DNA of 64,000 bases from Graphiopsis chlorocephala (lineage: Eukaryota > Ascomycota > Dothideomycetes > Cladosporiales > Cladosporiaceae). Below are positions 11,933 through 21,923 of this stretch, in pieces. Below the pieces are notes generated by a model. It saw only the letters and a program-made list of their open reading frames with translations. It had not been told where the DNA came from and searched no databases. Position 1 is the stretch's first letter, and each line of letters starts with the position of its first letter. A program made the translations under genes and the position numbers. The stretch covers positions 930,001-994,000 of the forward strand of contig JAIZZJ010000002.1 of assembly GCA_022828445.1 (NCBI GenBank). The letters run 5' to 3'.

Positions 11933-13582
11933 TCACTTACGCACCTTGTCGAGGTAGGCCTGGAGCCATTCCTCGCTGCCGTCCTCGTATACGCGCTTTG
12001 CTGGTTCCTATGTGAGTGTTAGAGAAAGAATACGATTGAATGATGGGAGGTTGTGCCATCTTACCAAGTCCATATAATGTGAGTCGCCGAACCAGCAATT
12101 GTCTGCGAAACATCCCTTGCCGCCAAACTTGCAGTGATGTCCGAATGTACAGTCGACATCGCGGCATCTCTGCCTCGACGCGCACGTGATGGAGCGCGCT
12201 TTATGCTTCAATACAAGAATCTCACCCGGGCTGAGACGCTCGCCGTGATGATAGTCACAGTACTCGGCGGCGGCACAGTGGCCGGTGAGGTGATAGCTGT
12301 TGCAGCACTTGCCCGATTCCTTAGTCCGACTAAGGAAGCGCTTCTCCGCACCGGGATCCGTACGTGGGAGAGGCTGGTCGAGTCTTTCATCGTCGACATT
12401 GGTAACAACACAGCGACGCTGCAATGCCTTCTTCGGTGCAATGTCGATATTCTTCGGGCCAGCGGTCTTGCCCACAGTGGCCCATGTGCTACTAGCACTG
12501 GCATCGGTTGTCGCAGGTGACGGGCTTTTAGGTTTTGCAGTGTTGTTTGCGCCGGCTACGCTCTGTGGGGCTGGGGCAGACGTAGTTGCTACTGGTTGCA
12601 TGGCCGAGTTCACGCGGACTGGCAAGGTCATGGGTGCTGGGGAAGTCATTGCCGTAGGTCTGCTGGGCAGGTTGCTGTCGCGGAATATCTTAGGAAATTT
12701 GACTCTTGGGAACCCGAGGGCGACGAAGCCTGGTTCTGGAGGAGTCGTCTCAACAAGGGTGATTCGAGTTGAAGTCGTAGGGTCGCGTTTGAAAGGTTCC
12801 AGAACCGGGAGATAGCCATTGTCGTGGCATGGGCCAAAGAAGATATGCTTGCACTGCGGCATCGGTAGGAAAATTCGAAGAGTCTCGCGAATCTTGTGGT
12901 CAGCGCGCTCCTTGCCGCTGCCAACATCTATGAAGTTGAAGAGAGGGTGCGCCAGGCCAAACGCACGTCCGAAAGCCGACAGCTCGTTCGGGTTGCTAAT
13001 AATGCCACAGGCGTGGAGCTTTTGCCCTAGTCCTTGCATGTTAAGCACGACGTTTACGACGACGTTCCAATTCGTCACGTGTGCTTCCGGATACATTTGC
13101 TTGAGCTGTTCCTTTAGCTCTGAGTACAGTTGGGACGCGGCTTCAGCACCTCCGTCTTTGCCCTGTGCGTACAAGTAGTTCTCAAACTGCGAAGAAAAGT
13201 GTCAGACGGCCATTATTTATTTCATCGCTGTGGCAAACTTACTACCGCGCCATCGCCATCCAGTATAACCATAGCAAATGGATTACTTCCCTGTTATATT
13301 CATTAGCATTGTCCGAACGCAATCGAAATCTTGGCAGCTTACAGATGCCTGTCGCAATGTCATGAGCTCCGTCTCACGAGCTTTAGCAGCACTGTACCAG
13401 ATACGGCGCGACTCAACCTCATTCTCGTAATCGCCGCATTTTTCTTGATAGCGAGTTAGCAAGTCCTGATACTTCTGAACGAGATCTGCGACAAAAGCCT
13501 CTCGCTCCCTATCAGACTGGCGGAAAGCCTCGAAGCGCTCGAAGTAGCTTGTGGCCGGCGCGTAGCCATCGTGGCCGTTCAT
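11933..13582 (-). CDS. CCCH zinc-finger protein with fungal N-terminal DUF7923-like domain
   Basis: Exons in reading order are 13582-13343, 13290-13243, 13186-12065 and 12007-11933, giving 494 residues. The 48-nt second exon supplies the FAMVILDGDGAV strand that the family has before the ENYLYAQG segment, so the splicing is well supported. Residues about 1-75 are a charged coiled coil. Residues 80-260 form a conserved fungal globular domain; its DGDGA and FIDVGSGKERADHKIRE motifs resemble a PIN/NYN-type nuclease fold, which is my inference. After a low-complexity linker there are clustered Cys/His fingers, the first of exact C-x8-C-x5-C-x3-H type. CCCH fingers usually bind RNA. Similar proteins are often annotated as CCCH zinc-finger DNA-binding protein without experiment. 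Confidence 0.85.
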
Positions 13583-14349
13583 CCTTGCCGGGATTATCGT
13601 ACAGCCTTTCTAGTGCCTTCGATGTTGTCTGTGATGTCGGCAAGGCCTACTGGAGCAGACTTTGGATGGCCGAAAGTCAAAAAGTCGTGGAGGGAGAATT
13701 TGAAACCAGAAGGCAAACGGCTTTCTTTGGCGTTTGTTTGACGTTCGACTGGGCTGCTTCCTGTGCTGGGAGGTGAAATGCAGGGATCAGGTTCGAGCTA
13801 GGCAGCGCAGCCCACTGGGGAAGCCGGGAGGCGCCACCAGTCAGGCTTTGATGGGACGAGACGAGACAGTTGTAAGTGAGCGCGCACACATACGCATGCA
13901 TGCGCTACGCTGTGCTGTGTCTGCAGCTTGGGCTGGGGTCGTCGTTTGTTGTTGTCGTGGAAGCTGGTTCAGAATTGTCAAAGGTTGTTCATGGACAGAG
14001 TGGCTCAATATCGGGTTGACATACCAGGCTCCTGGTCACATGAGGTGCGGCAAGATTTCGAATCGCAAATGATATCACAAGCTACTTTACGATACAGTGA
14101 ATGTTGCTGCCGTACTCATTAGAACACGGCACGACTCACAGCCGTCGGGATCACGCATGTTGTACGCACGCGACCGGCAGGACAGTAAACGCCAGCGCAA
14201 ACCAAGCAAGATTACACGTTCATCGTTAGAGCTCTAAAATTGATTAGATCGAAGCTCAGGTCTCAACACCTTAAAATTAGATCATCCTGTCTTGTATATC
14301 TCTATCTTTACACACGTCGAATCGAACATTGGGGTCCAGATCAGACAGA
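13583..14349. other. Intergenic region
   Basis: It holds the promoter side of the CCCH gene and the 3' flank of the HUT1-type gene. No gene or RNA is recognised; one palindromic GCATGCATGC run lies near 13894. Confidence 0.55.
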
Positions 14350-15594
14350 TCAAGCCCGCTTCTCAGCCTCCAGCTTCCGCGCCTTCTCCTTCGCAGCCTT
14401 CTCCCGCTTACCCAACTCAGCCTCGATTGCAATGCCACCAAACACGCATGCAACACCCACCCACTGCATACCCCCGAGGCTGTGTCCGAACCAGACCACG
14501 GAGATAATCATGGTAAGCATTTTCCTGGTGACAGTGACCGTGACCAAGAAAAGCGAGCCAAAGATGGACAATGTGTAGACTGTCGTGACTAAGTCAGTAA
14601 ATGTACAGTGGCAGGTTAGCTGTCGCATGAACTTACAAATGAACAACTGGCCGACAGCTCCACAAACAGCGAAACCAAGAACGTCGTAGAGAATGGCAGG
14701 GTGCTTCTCGTAGAATGCCAAAGCGCCGTAAAGCTCGCCGGCATTGTTGCCCATGCCCACGTATGAGCCAAGGCCAGTCTGAGTGATGTAAGGCGAGAGC
14801 ACGAGGAATAAGCTAGTGATGAGGGTTTGCATGGTGTTGAGGGCACACATCATCTGCTGGCCAGAATATGGCTTGAAAGTCGCATTGATGTCGTCCTGAG
14901 TGGAGTTGGTGAGGCCGTCGAAAAGAAGGTTGATGCCGAGTAGCACAAGGCCGTATGTAGAGTTACCGCTCTGGTTTCCCTTCTTCTTTGATCCAGCGGG
15001 CTGGTGCAGGGTGAAGATCGCCACACCAGCGGTCACAAGTGCAACCACGGCATACTTGTAGAAAGGGTACTTGCGGCGGTAGAGCGTCACGTGCAAGAAC
15101 ATGACCGGCAGGAGCTTGCACGACTTGGCGAGAATGAATGTGATGTAGTCCACATGAGCCAGACTGGCGTATCCGAAGGGTGAAGAGAGTGACGAGGTCA
15201 GCGAGACAAGAAGCAAGGGCCAGAAGATCTTCTTCGACGGGAAGATGGGCTTGTCAGACTTCGATGTCCGAGTGTACCTGGTATACACGTATCCAAGGAT
15301 TGCGGCGAATAGTGACTGGACGGTATTGACTACCACAGGGAATCTGAAGACTTCTGGGTTCTTCTCCGTGCCATAGTTGGTGGTGGTGATTCTCTCCTGG
15401 AGCACACCCCACGTCAAGAACGCAGCGTAAATTCCGGAGACGCAGGTGATAAGATTGGTGAGGTTGCTGCCAGACTTCTTGTCCTCGGCCTTCGAGATTC
15501 CTGCATGCTGCTGGCTAGCCTTCACAATGCCGTCGACGGGCTCAGGCACTTTGCCGTTGTTACCCCTTTGGCGGACGCTACCGTTGGCGACCAT
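14350..15594 (-). CDS. HUT1: UDP-galactose/nucleotide-sugar transporter of the ER (HUT1 family)
   Basis: Exons in reading order are 15594-14637 and 14579-14350, giving 395 residues. About ten hydrophobic segments and the SLC35B1/HUT1 hallmarks are visible: the LTWGVLQERI start of helix 1, LAKSCKLLPVM in the middle, LFDGLTNSTQDDI, and FGSLFLVTVTVTRK near the end. Removing the 57-nt intron restores GQLFIFYTLS, as in the family. HUT1 proteins move UDP-galactose, and in animals ATP/ADP exchange has been reported, across the ER membrane. The frame stays open upstream to 15762, but the ATG at 15594 places the first helix at the usual distance, so I chose it. The intron is stop-free and a multiple of three, so retention would insert 19 residues. 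Confidence 0.9.
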   Translation of the reverse strand: MVANGSVRQRGNNGKVPEPVDGIVKASQQHAGISKAEDKKSGSNLTNLITCVSGIYAAFLTWGVLQERITTTNYGTEKNPEVFRFPVVVNTVQSLFAAILGYVYTRYTRTSKSDKPIFPSKKIFWPLLLVSLTSSLSSPFGYASLAHVDYITFILAKSCKLLPVMFLHVTLYRRKYPFYKYAVVALVTAGVAIFTLHQPAGSKKKGNQSGNSTYGLVLLGINLLFDGLTNSTQDDINATFKPYSGQQMMCALNTMQTLITSLFLVLSPYITQTGLGSYVGMGNNAGELYGALAFYEKHPAILYDVLGFAVCGAVGQLFICKFMRQLTCHCTFTDLVTTVYTLSIFGSLFLVTVTVTRKMLTMIISVVWFGHSLGGMQWVGVACVFGGIAIEAELGKREKAAKEKARKLEAEKRA

Positions 15595-16128
15595 TGTTGC
15601 GAAATCTCCTGAGTATTGAAATGGGTATGAATTTCCAACGGTCAAACAGCTCCTGAAGACTCCCAAGAACGAAAGAAAGAGAGGAAAATCAATGCCTGTG
15701 GCAGTGTGAAAGTGTTGTGAGACTGGGTCTAAATATCTTTGGCCGCAAGTTGTCCCTTTCAAAACGTCGTGTGGTGAAACGCGCGCTCATTGGCTGTGCT
15801 TAATTACGTGCTGAGCCAGGAGCCCCTAACATTTTGACATGTGTTTCGCTCTTCATATTAATTTTGAGCAGCGAAAGTCTGTTGAATCATTCGAGGCGGT
15901 TTCTTGACGTGATAAAACGTGACATATGGTTGTGTTCAATAGGGCTCATCTCTCCGTTTCATATTTTGTATAAAGTTATGGACCATGAATTTCAGGAATC
16001 ATGCGCCCAAATGTGGTATCTCGCTCCTGCTTTCCGCATCCGCCTGCGTTCTTTCGGTCGAACTCCACAGCTATGCACACGATGCAATGCTAGAACGCCA
16101 CAACAACAAGTTCATCATATTCTTCCGT
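15595..16128. other. Promoter of the HUT1-type gene and 3' flank of the EB1 gene
   Basis: About 530 bases lie between two minus-strand genes. Only short open frames are present and no other feature is recognised. Confidence 0.55.
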
Positions 16129-17083
16129 CTAGAATGTCTCTTCCTCCGCCGGGTATTCACCGTCGGCCTCCTGGGGAATTTCGAAGCCCTCCTGTGGAGA
16201 TTGGTCAGTCATTGGTTTTATTTCTATGAGCAGTTCTCGACATCTTCTTACCTCGGTAGAATAGAGAATGGTCTGGATCTGCTTGAGCAAGCTACCCTCG
16301 TCCTCCTCGAGTACGGGGTCGGCCTCCATAGCCTGCTGGATCAAGAGCTCAATATCTCTCAACTTGCTGAAGTAGAAGTCGCGCTCGCGCTCCAGTCCCT
16401 GCACAGTCTCCAGCAGTTCTGTGTTCTTCGCCTGAAGCGCTGCGCTCGCGGCACCGCCAGTAGCCGCTTGGCGGCTAGTTGTCCGGGGTGCGCTCGAAGT
16501 AGCTGCGGGCCTGCGCGCCGAGCTGGTTGTGGTTGATGAGCGCGCGGAACCCATAGATGGAGGCAGAGCAGCCGCGGCACCCTTCCTTCGGCCGACCGCA
16601 TCGTAGTCACCGCCAGGGTAGTACTGGTCCCAGTATCTCTTTGTCCACTGCAAGAACTCGAGATTATCCTGCATCTTGCACTTTACGAGCGACTCGGTCG
16701 GAAGTGGGCGGTCGACGGCATGTTTGCGGAATGTGTTGGACAGGATCTTGAAGTTCTCAAGATATTGGTATTCTGTGGATGCATTGAACTTGACGCGGCT
16801 CATGGGAAGATCGAGGAAGATGCTGTCGTAGATCTGGCATAGTGCAGCGCTGTGGTAGATTGCACCGTTAGTCAAATGTTCATGCGCCGTACTCGACTGG
16901 CCGCAGGCATCTCTTGGTGGTGGAATTTGTCGTCACTTACCCGGTACCACACTGCTCGACCTTCGTCAAGTTGAGCTGGAGAAGCCCGTTAAGCCATGCC
17001 AGAAGCTCTTGTCTAAAGGTCGAATATCAGTCATGTTCCGTCATTTGTCGTCTTTCTAGGCGACCATACCTTGACTCGCCCAT
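16129..17083 (-). CDS. EB1/Mal3/Bim1 microtubule plus-end tracking protein
   Basis: Exons in reading order are 17083-17070, 17012-16941, 16849-16252 and 16191-16129, giving 248 residues. The first coding exon is only 14 nt and gives MGES plus part of Arg. Residues 1-115 or so are the calponin-homology domain that binds the microtubule lattice (ELLAWLNGLLQLNLTKVE, GAALCQIYDSIFLDLPMSRVKF, NFKILSNTF, LVKCKMQDNLEFLQW). A Ser/Ala/Arg-rich linker follows. Then come the EB-homology coiled coil with ERERDFYFSKLRDIELLIQ and an acidic tail ending EEETF, like the EEY/F tail of animal EB1 that CAP-Gly proteins recognise. The last intron, 16192-16251, is 60 nt, stop-free and in frame, so retention would insert 20 residues before the tail. 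Confidence 0.95.
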
Positions 17084-18939
17084 CTTGAAATATGCTTGAT
17101 TCGTCTCTCGCCTGTTATTTTCTGATGAAAGAGATTCAGGAGTATGAGCCTTGTGAATTTACAAGGGTCCGTCGAGTTGTGTGTTGGGGTTAATATGAAA
17201 AAAGGTTGTTTTGAGTGATTGACACTGATTTGGTGTTTGTTGTGCTAATCTGAACCCCGCTGAAGCGGCGTTCTTGCCCTGGATTGTTGAATGCCTGAGG
17301 AGTCAATCTCACGTAGGGTTAGTGTTGGGGTGATCTCGATCGCTGCTCCCACTCAATCCCACCATTTGCATGGTCTAAACAACGCAATATTGGTATTATC
17401 GTGAAACACGACTATTTCTATACATCTGGTTAGTTCATTGTAGCGAGTATGTTGAAGTGGGAGCGTGGACTGCCACAAATGGCTGGTTGTGACGACACAT
17501 TCGCTTGAAGCCAGCATTGTTTCTGTACACATGTCGCATTGCTACTGCGTCTTCAATATATCATCGCACATGTGCATTTACTTCATGTCACTTGGAAGGC
17601 CTACGAGTATGCGTCTTCCTGCTACTTTCTTCACACCACACCGTCCGCTTAAACATTGAGGATATTGAGCATGCAACAACAAAAGTAGTCCGGATACGAT
17701 ACCTTGAAAGACAGACGTGTTTGGAAAACCACACAGTTTGCACTTCTCCAACAGATTATTCAAGTGCTGCCCTGGCTAATCAACATTCGATCAGGCTGGA
17801 TGACCTTGTTGATTGCTAATCTGGGACGGAGCCAAATCTGCCATTGCAGGAAGATCTATCTAGAATACCGGCGGCATCGCTGCACCCGAACCCTACTTAA
17901 GCTTCACGTGGCGAAGACTGATTCGAGAAGCCATCAGATCTGCCTACAACTTCTTCAGCCAATGACTCGAAGCACTATCAGAGCTGTATATGTTATGTTC
18001 CAGTAATTCGACCAGGCCGAGCTCGGCAGCGATTACAGGGCTGTCCAGGCGAGGTTCGGGCGTACTGACGCTGGGAAATGACATCGAAATTCCAGCTATT
18101 ACCAAAGAAAAGTGTCTCTGACCCTTGGAAATTGGGGGTTCACTGACAGGTGGATCACCGTGCGGCGGCTCGAGAGCGGCCAGGAACCGCGGTGCGAGGT
18201 TGCTTACCAGAACGGCAGCACTCGGAAGTGCTCGGACACATCGGCTACACCGAATGTGGTAGACCCTCCGTAGAAAGATGATTCGGTGTCGAGGGTCTTG
18301 AATGTCAAATAGAGGAGGTTGGTGTCGAGGCATCCTGTCGTGCCTATGTTTTCGCGTTGTACGGGATACTCTTCGTGGACAGATGACAGCCCTATTGCGA
18401 AAATTACATGCACGTCAAAGTAAGATCCGGACGCCACCGAAAATCATGTCTGCCGAGGGCTGCATAAGCGTGGCAAGCAATTCACAAGACACAATCAAGG
18501 CTAGCCAAGCCGGGAACGGCCAGGTGCGACAGATTTGCCAGCGGTGCGGCGTTGCATCGGGCGAGGCTTGATGTTCTAGCGGCCGGGGCTATAACCTTAA
18601 AAAAAAGGTCGATATCTCTTCTCGACGGCGAGGCGGCTTCATGATTCGCCTCGCCCTTGGCCAGTCCTGCGGCTAATGAGTTCTGTGGAGACCTGTCCAC
18701 ATTCGCGTGGTCTCCGACCAAAGTAAAGGGCCCCCCAGCGAGATAGCGGCAATGGATGGAACATCGGTCTCCCGAGAGATAGGGCGACTGCGGCGCTCAT
18801 TCAACCGGAGGCGTGGGGATGCCACAATGTAAGTAGGGTCGTTCGTCCCAGTCATACCTCCTGATCTTCTTGCTCTCTCACCCTTCTTACTTCTGTCCAA
18901 CACCACATCTCCTTGCTCTCGAGGTCGACACAGCGCAAC
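17084..18939. other. 1.9 kb divergent intergenic region
   Basis: It separates the start of the EB1 gene from the start of the peptide transporter, so it holds two promoters. Open frames are short and mutually overlapping. An eight-A tract lies near 18600. No gene is recognised. Confidence 0.55.
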
Positions 18940-20801
18940 ATGGCGCAAAACCACGAGGACGCAGCCGCTGAGCTGCACGCCACTATGCAGCAACAGACTG
19001 CCACCCCACACCACAATGCCACAGATGCAACTGGTGCGCCTCTGCCTGAGGTCGAGAAGGGTGGATTCGACGAGTACGGATCGGCATACTCTGGCGAAGA
19101 AGAGCCCACAGAGGAGGAGAAGAAGACACTCCGTCGGATAGGCGACAAATTCCCCGCTTCGGCGTACTTGATCGCTGTGGTTGAGTTGTGCGAACGTTTC
19201 ACATACTACGGTTGGTCTTCAGCGGACACGCGAGCTTAGAAGTGAAACTTGTACTGACGGCAACAGGCTGCCAGGGTCTCTTTCAGAACTACATCAACAA
19301 CCACCCAGACGGACGCGACGGACCTGCTGGTCTCGGTCTTGGACACGCCGGAGCCACTGGCTTGAACGTCTTCTTCCAGTTCTTCTGCTATGTCACACCT
19401 ATCCTCGGTGCCATCATTGCCGATCAATACCTTGGAAAGTACAACACGATTTTGGTCTTCGCTGTGGTCTACTGGGTTGGTCTGGTCATCCTTTGGACGA
19501 CCTCACTTCCTGCATCGATCGAGGCCGGTGCCGCTCTTGGTGGCTACGTCGCTGCCATCATCGTTATCGGATTCGGAACTGGTGGCATCAAGTCGAACAT
19601 CGCGCCTCTAATTGCTGATCAGTACACGCGCAAGAGACTGGCTGTCACCACCGTGGAGAAGACTGGCGAGCGTGTTATCATCGATCCTGCGATCACCTTC
19701 CAGAGGATCTACATGATGTTCTACGCTTGTATCAACGTGGGATGTCTCTCGCTCCTCGCCACTCCTTTCATGGAGAAGTACGAGGGTTTCTGGACTGCTT
19801 ATGTGATGTGCTTCTGCATGTTCTGCATCGGTATCGTGGTCTTGGTTCTGTCGAAGAAATACTACATCGTCCGCCCGCCGCAAGGATCTGTTATCACCGA
19901 TGCTTTCAAGGCCATCGGTTTGATGATTGTCTCGCGCAACACCGATGCTCCTAAGCCGTCGTGGCGCGCCGCCAACGGAAAGTCCAAGCCTGTCCCGTGG
20001 AACGACCACTTCATCGAGGAGTTGAAGCGTGCTCTCATGGCTTGCAAGGTCTTCTGTTTCTACCCAGTCTTCTGGGTCTGCTACTCTCAGTTTTCCAGCA
20101 ACTTTGTTTCCCAGGCCGGTCAAATGGAAGGCTACGGCATGCCCAACGATTTGATGCAGAACTTTGACCCCATTTCGATTATTGTCTTCATCCCGATTCT
20201 CGACATGGTGGTTTACCCCATCCTTCGCAAGTTCAAGATCGAGCTCAAGCCCATCGCTCGTATCTCCATTGGATTCATGTTCGGCGCTCTCTGCCTCATG
20301 TACGCCGCTATTGTCCAACACATCATCTACCAAGCTGGACCCTGTTACGGCAGCCCTGGAAAGTGTGCGGCTGGTATGGATGGAGATAGCCCTCTTCCCA
20401 ACCACGTGCACATCGCAGTGCAGACACCTGCTTACGTGCTCATCGGACTGGCTGAGATCTTCATTTCTGGTAAGTCGTTGCGACATGTCATTTAATTCTC
20501 GACCATAAACTAACAATCATCTTCAGTCACCGGTCTCGAATACGCTTACACTAAGGCCCCACCAAGCATGAAGTCCTTCGTCCAGTCCCTCTACCTCTTC
20601 ACTTCTGCCATCGGTTCTGCCATCTCAGAGGCACTCGTCCCGGCCACCGGCGACCCTGCGATCATGTGGATGTACACCGGTGTCGCCGTGGTCTCTGCTC
20701 TGACCTCTGGTATCTTCTGGTTCATTTTCCGTCACTACGACGATCAGGAAGAAGCGATGAACGCCCTGGAGGAGAAGCCAGATGAAAAGCAGATCGATTA
20801 A
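18940..20801 (+). CDS. POT/PTR2-family proton-coupled peptide transporter
   Basis: Exons are 18940-19210, 19267-20469 and 20527-20801, giving 582 residues with about twelve membrane helices after an acidic N-terminal tail of about 70 residues. Family marks are ELCERFTYYG at the first helix, GATGLNVFFQFFCYVTPILGA and the GFGTGGIKSNIAPLIADQY stretch, then FYACINVG in the following helix. A long cytosolic loop lies in the middle. Fungal PTR2-type members import di- and tripeptides with protons across the plasma membrane; nitrate or other substrates are known elsewhere in the family. Intron 1 cuts the glycine codon of ERFTYYG and uses the weak donor GTTGGT. Intron 2 is standard and restores ISVTGLEYAY, the typical late-helix motif. 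Confidence 0.93.
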
Positions 20802-21923
20802 ATGGGATCGATGGCACTCCTGTACAACATTGATGTTGTGATGATTATTTGTGAAGGCGTATGATTATTTAGCGATGAGAAAAAGACTTTTCTACTACAC
20901 TTGATTGTTCCTGTTCACCGTTGTCTCGTGAGCGTTGAGATATTGACTGCATCCATCACAAAATCAAAACATAATCAGTTGCACGTCCACATCCTACGTC
21001 GCAATTGTATTCCATGAATGCTCTGAAGCATGCCATTACACCCCATAAGATGTGCCCAAACTCTCAAATGCTGTCCGTGATACCACCATAGACCCCATTA
21101 CAACCCCGACAACTATCACGATTCAATTACACAAAACACTTACACAACGTCCTCGGAACGCAATCCCGAACGCCCTGCCTCCTTCCTAACGTGGTCGACC
21201 CACCCCGATGCTGATCAACAGACGGGCAAAAGTGCAGATCCCTCGCTTGCACCGGAGGACGGCATGACGTCCATCCTTCGTGTAACTTTATTCTCATACG
21301 TGCCGTCTGATGTTACATACGGAGGTTTGCCCACGGGGAAGACCAATCCACTTGACTCCACAACCAAACGTCGCTAGGAGACAACACCGAGTCAAGTCAA
21401 CGAGTGCCAACGCACCACCGCAAGATCCGGATACGAACTGTGAGCGCTCCGCTACCGAGGAGTCGAGAGCCGCGGTTGTCTTTTTGCCTCCTTGATGTTG
21501 TTGCATGCACTGAGGTAGCAGCACAGAGGCAAGAAGAAGCAGCAACTATCCTGCACATGGTGATGAGATTGCTAAGCCTCCGGACAGTGAGGAGTGTAGC
21601 ACATAATCTCATTACGCTCTGTATCATGTGTCCACGCACCTTACTACTCTTCTATGCTATCACGAATCCATGATTGTATATAGGTGGTTTGCTTCGGATG
21701 ATTACCACCTGAATACCAGAAGCGTAGTACGAGCATCTCAGTAGACCTGTAGTACTGCTACAAGGCACAGATCAAGAATATCGAACCTTGCCATTGAGAC
21801 GGTCGTTACGCCTCATACACGGACTTGTACAGAAAACAGAAACATGACGGACGCAACATTATCTATCAAGCCCGACACAAAATCATCAAACCCTGTCCCA
21901 TCAACAACCCACAGCCATCCGCT
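20802..21923. other. Convergent intergenic region
   Basis: It holds the 3' flanks of the peptide transporter and of the large secreted protein. Only short antisense-overlapping frames are seen. No repeat or RNA gene is recognised. Confidence 0.55.

Noticed and set aside
15595..15762. Upstream extension of the HUT1-type protein
   Set aside because: The frame is open, but the extension looks like leader sequence and the ATG at 15594 gives the usual family N terminus.
19608..20516. 302-codon minus-strand open frame inside the peptide transporter
   Set aside because: It is an antisense shadow of a strongly supported transporter exon, with His/Asp-rich nonsense composition.
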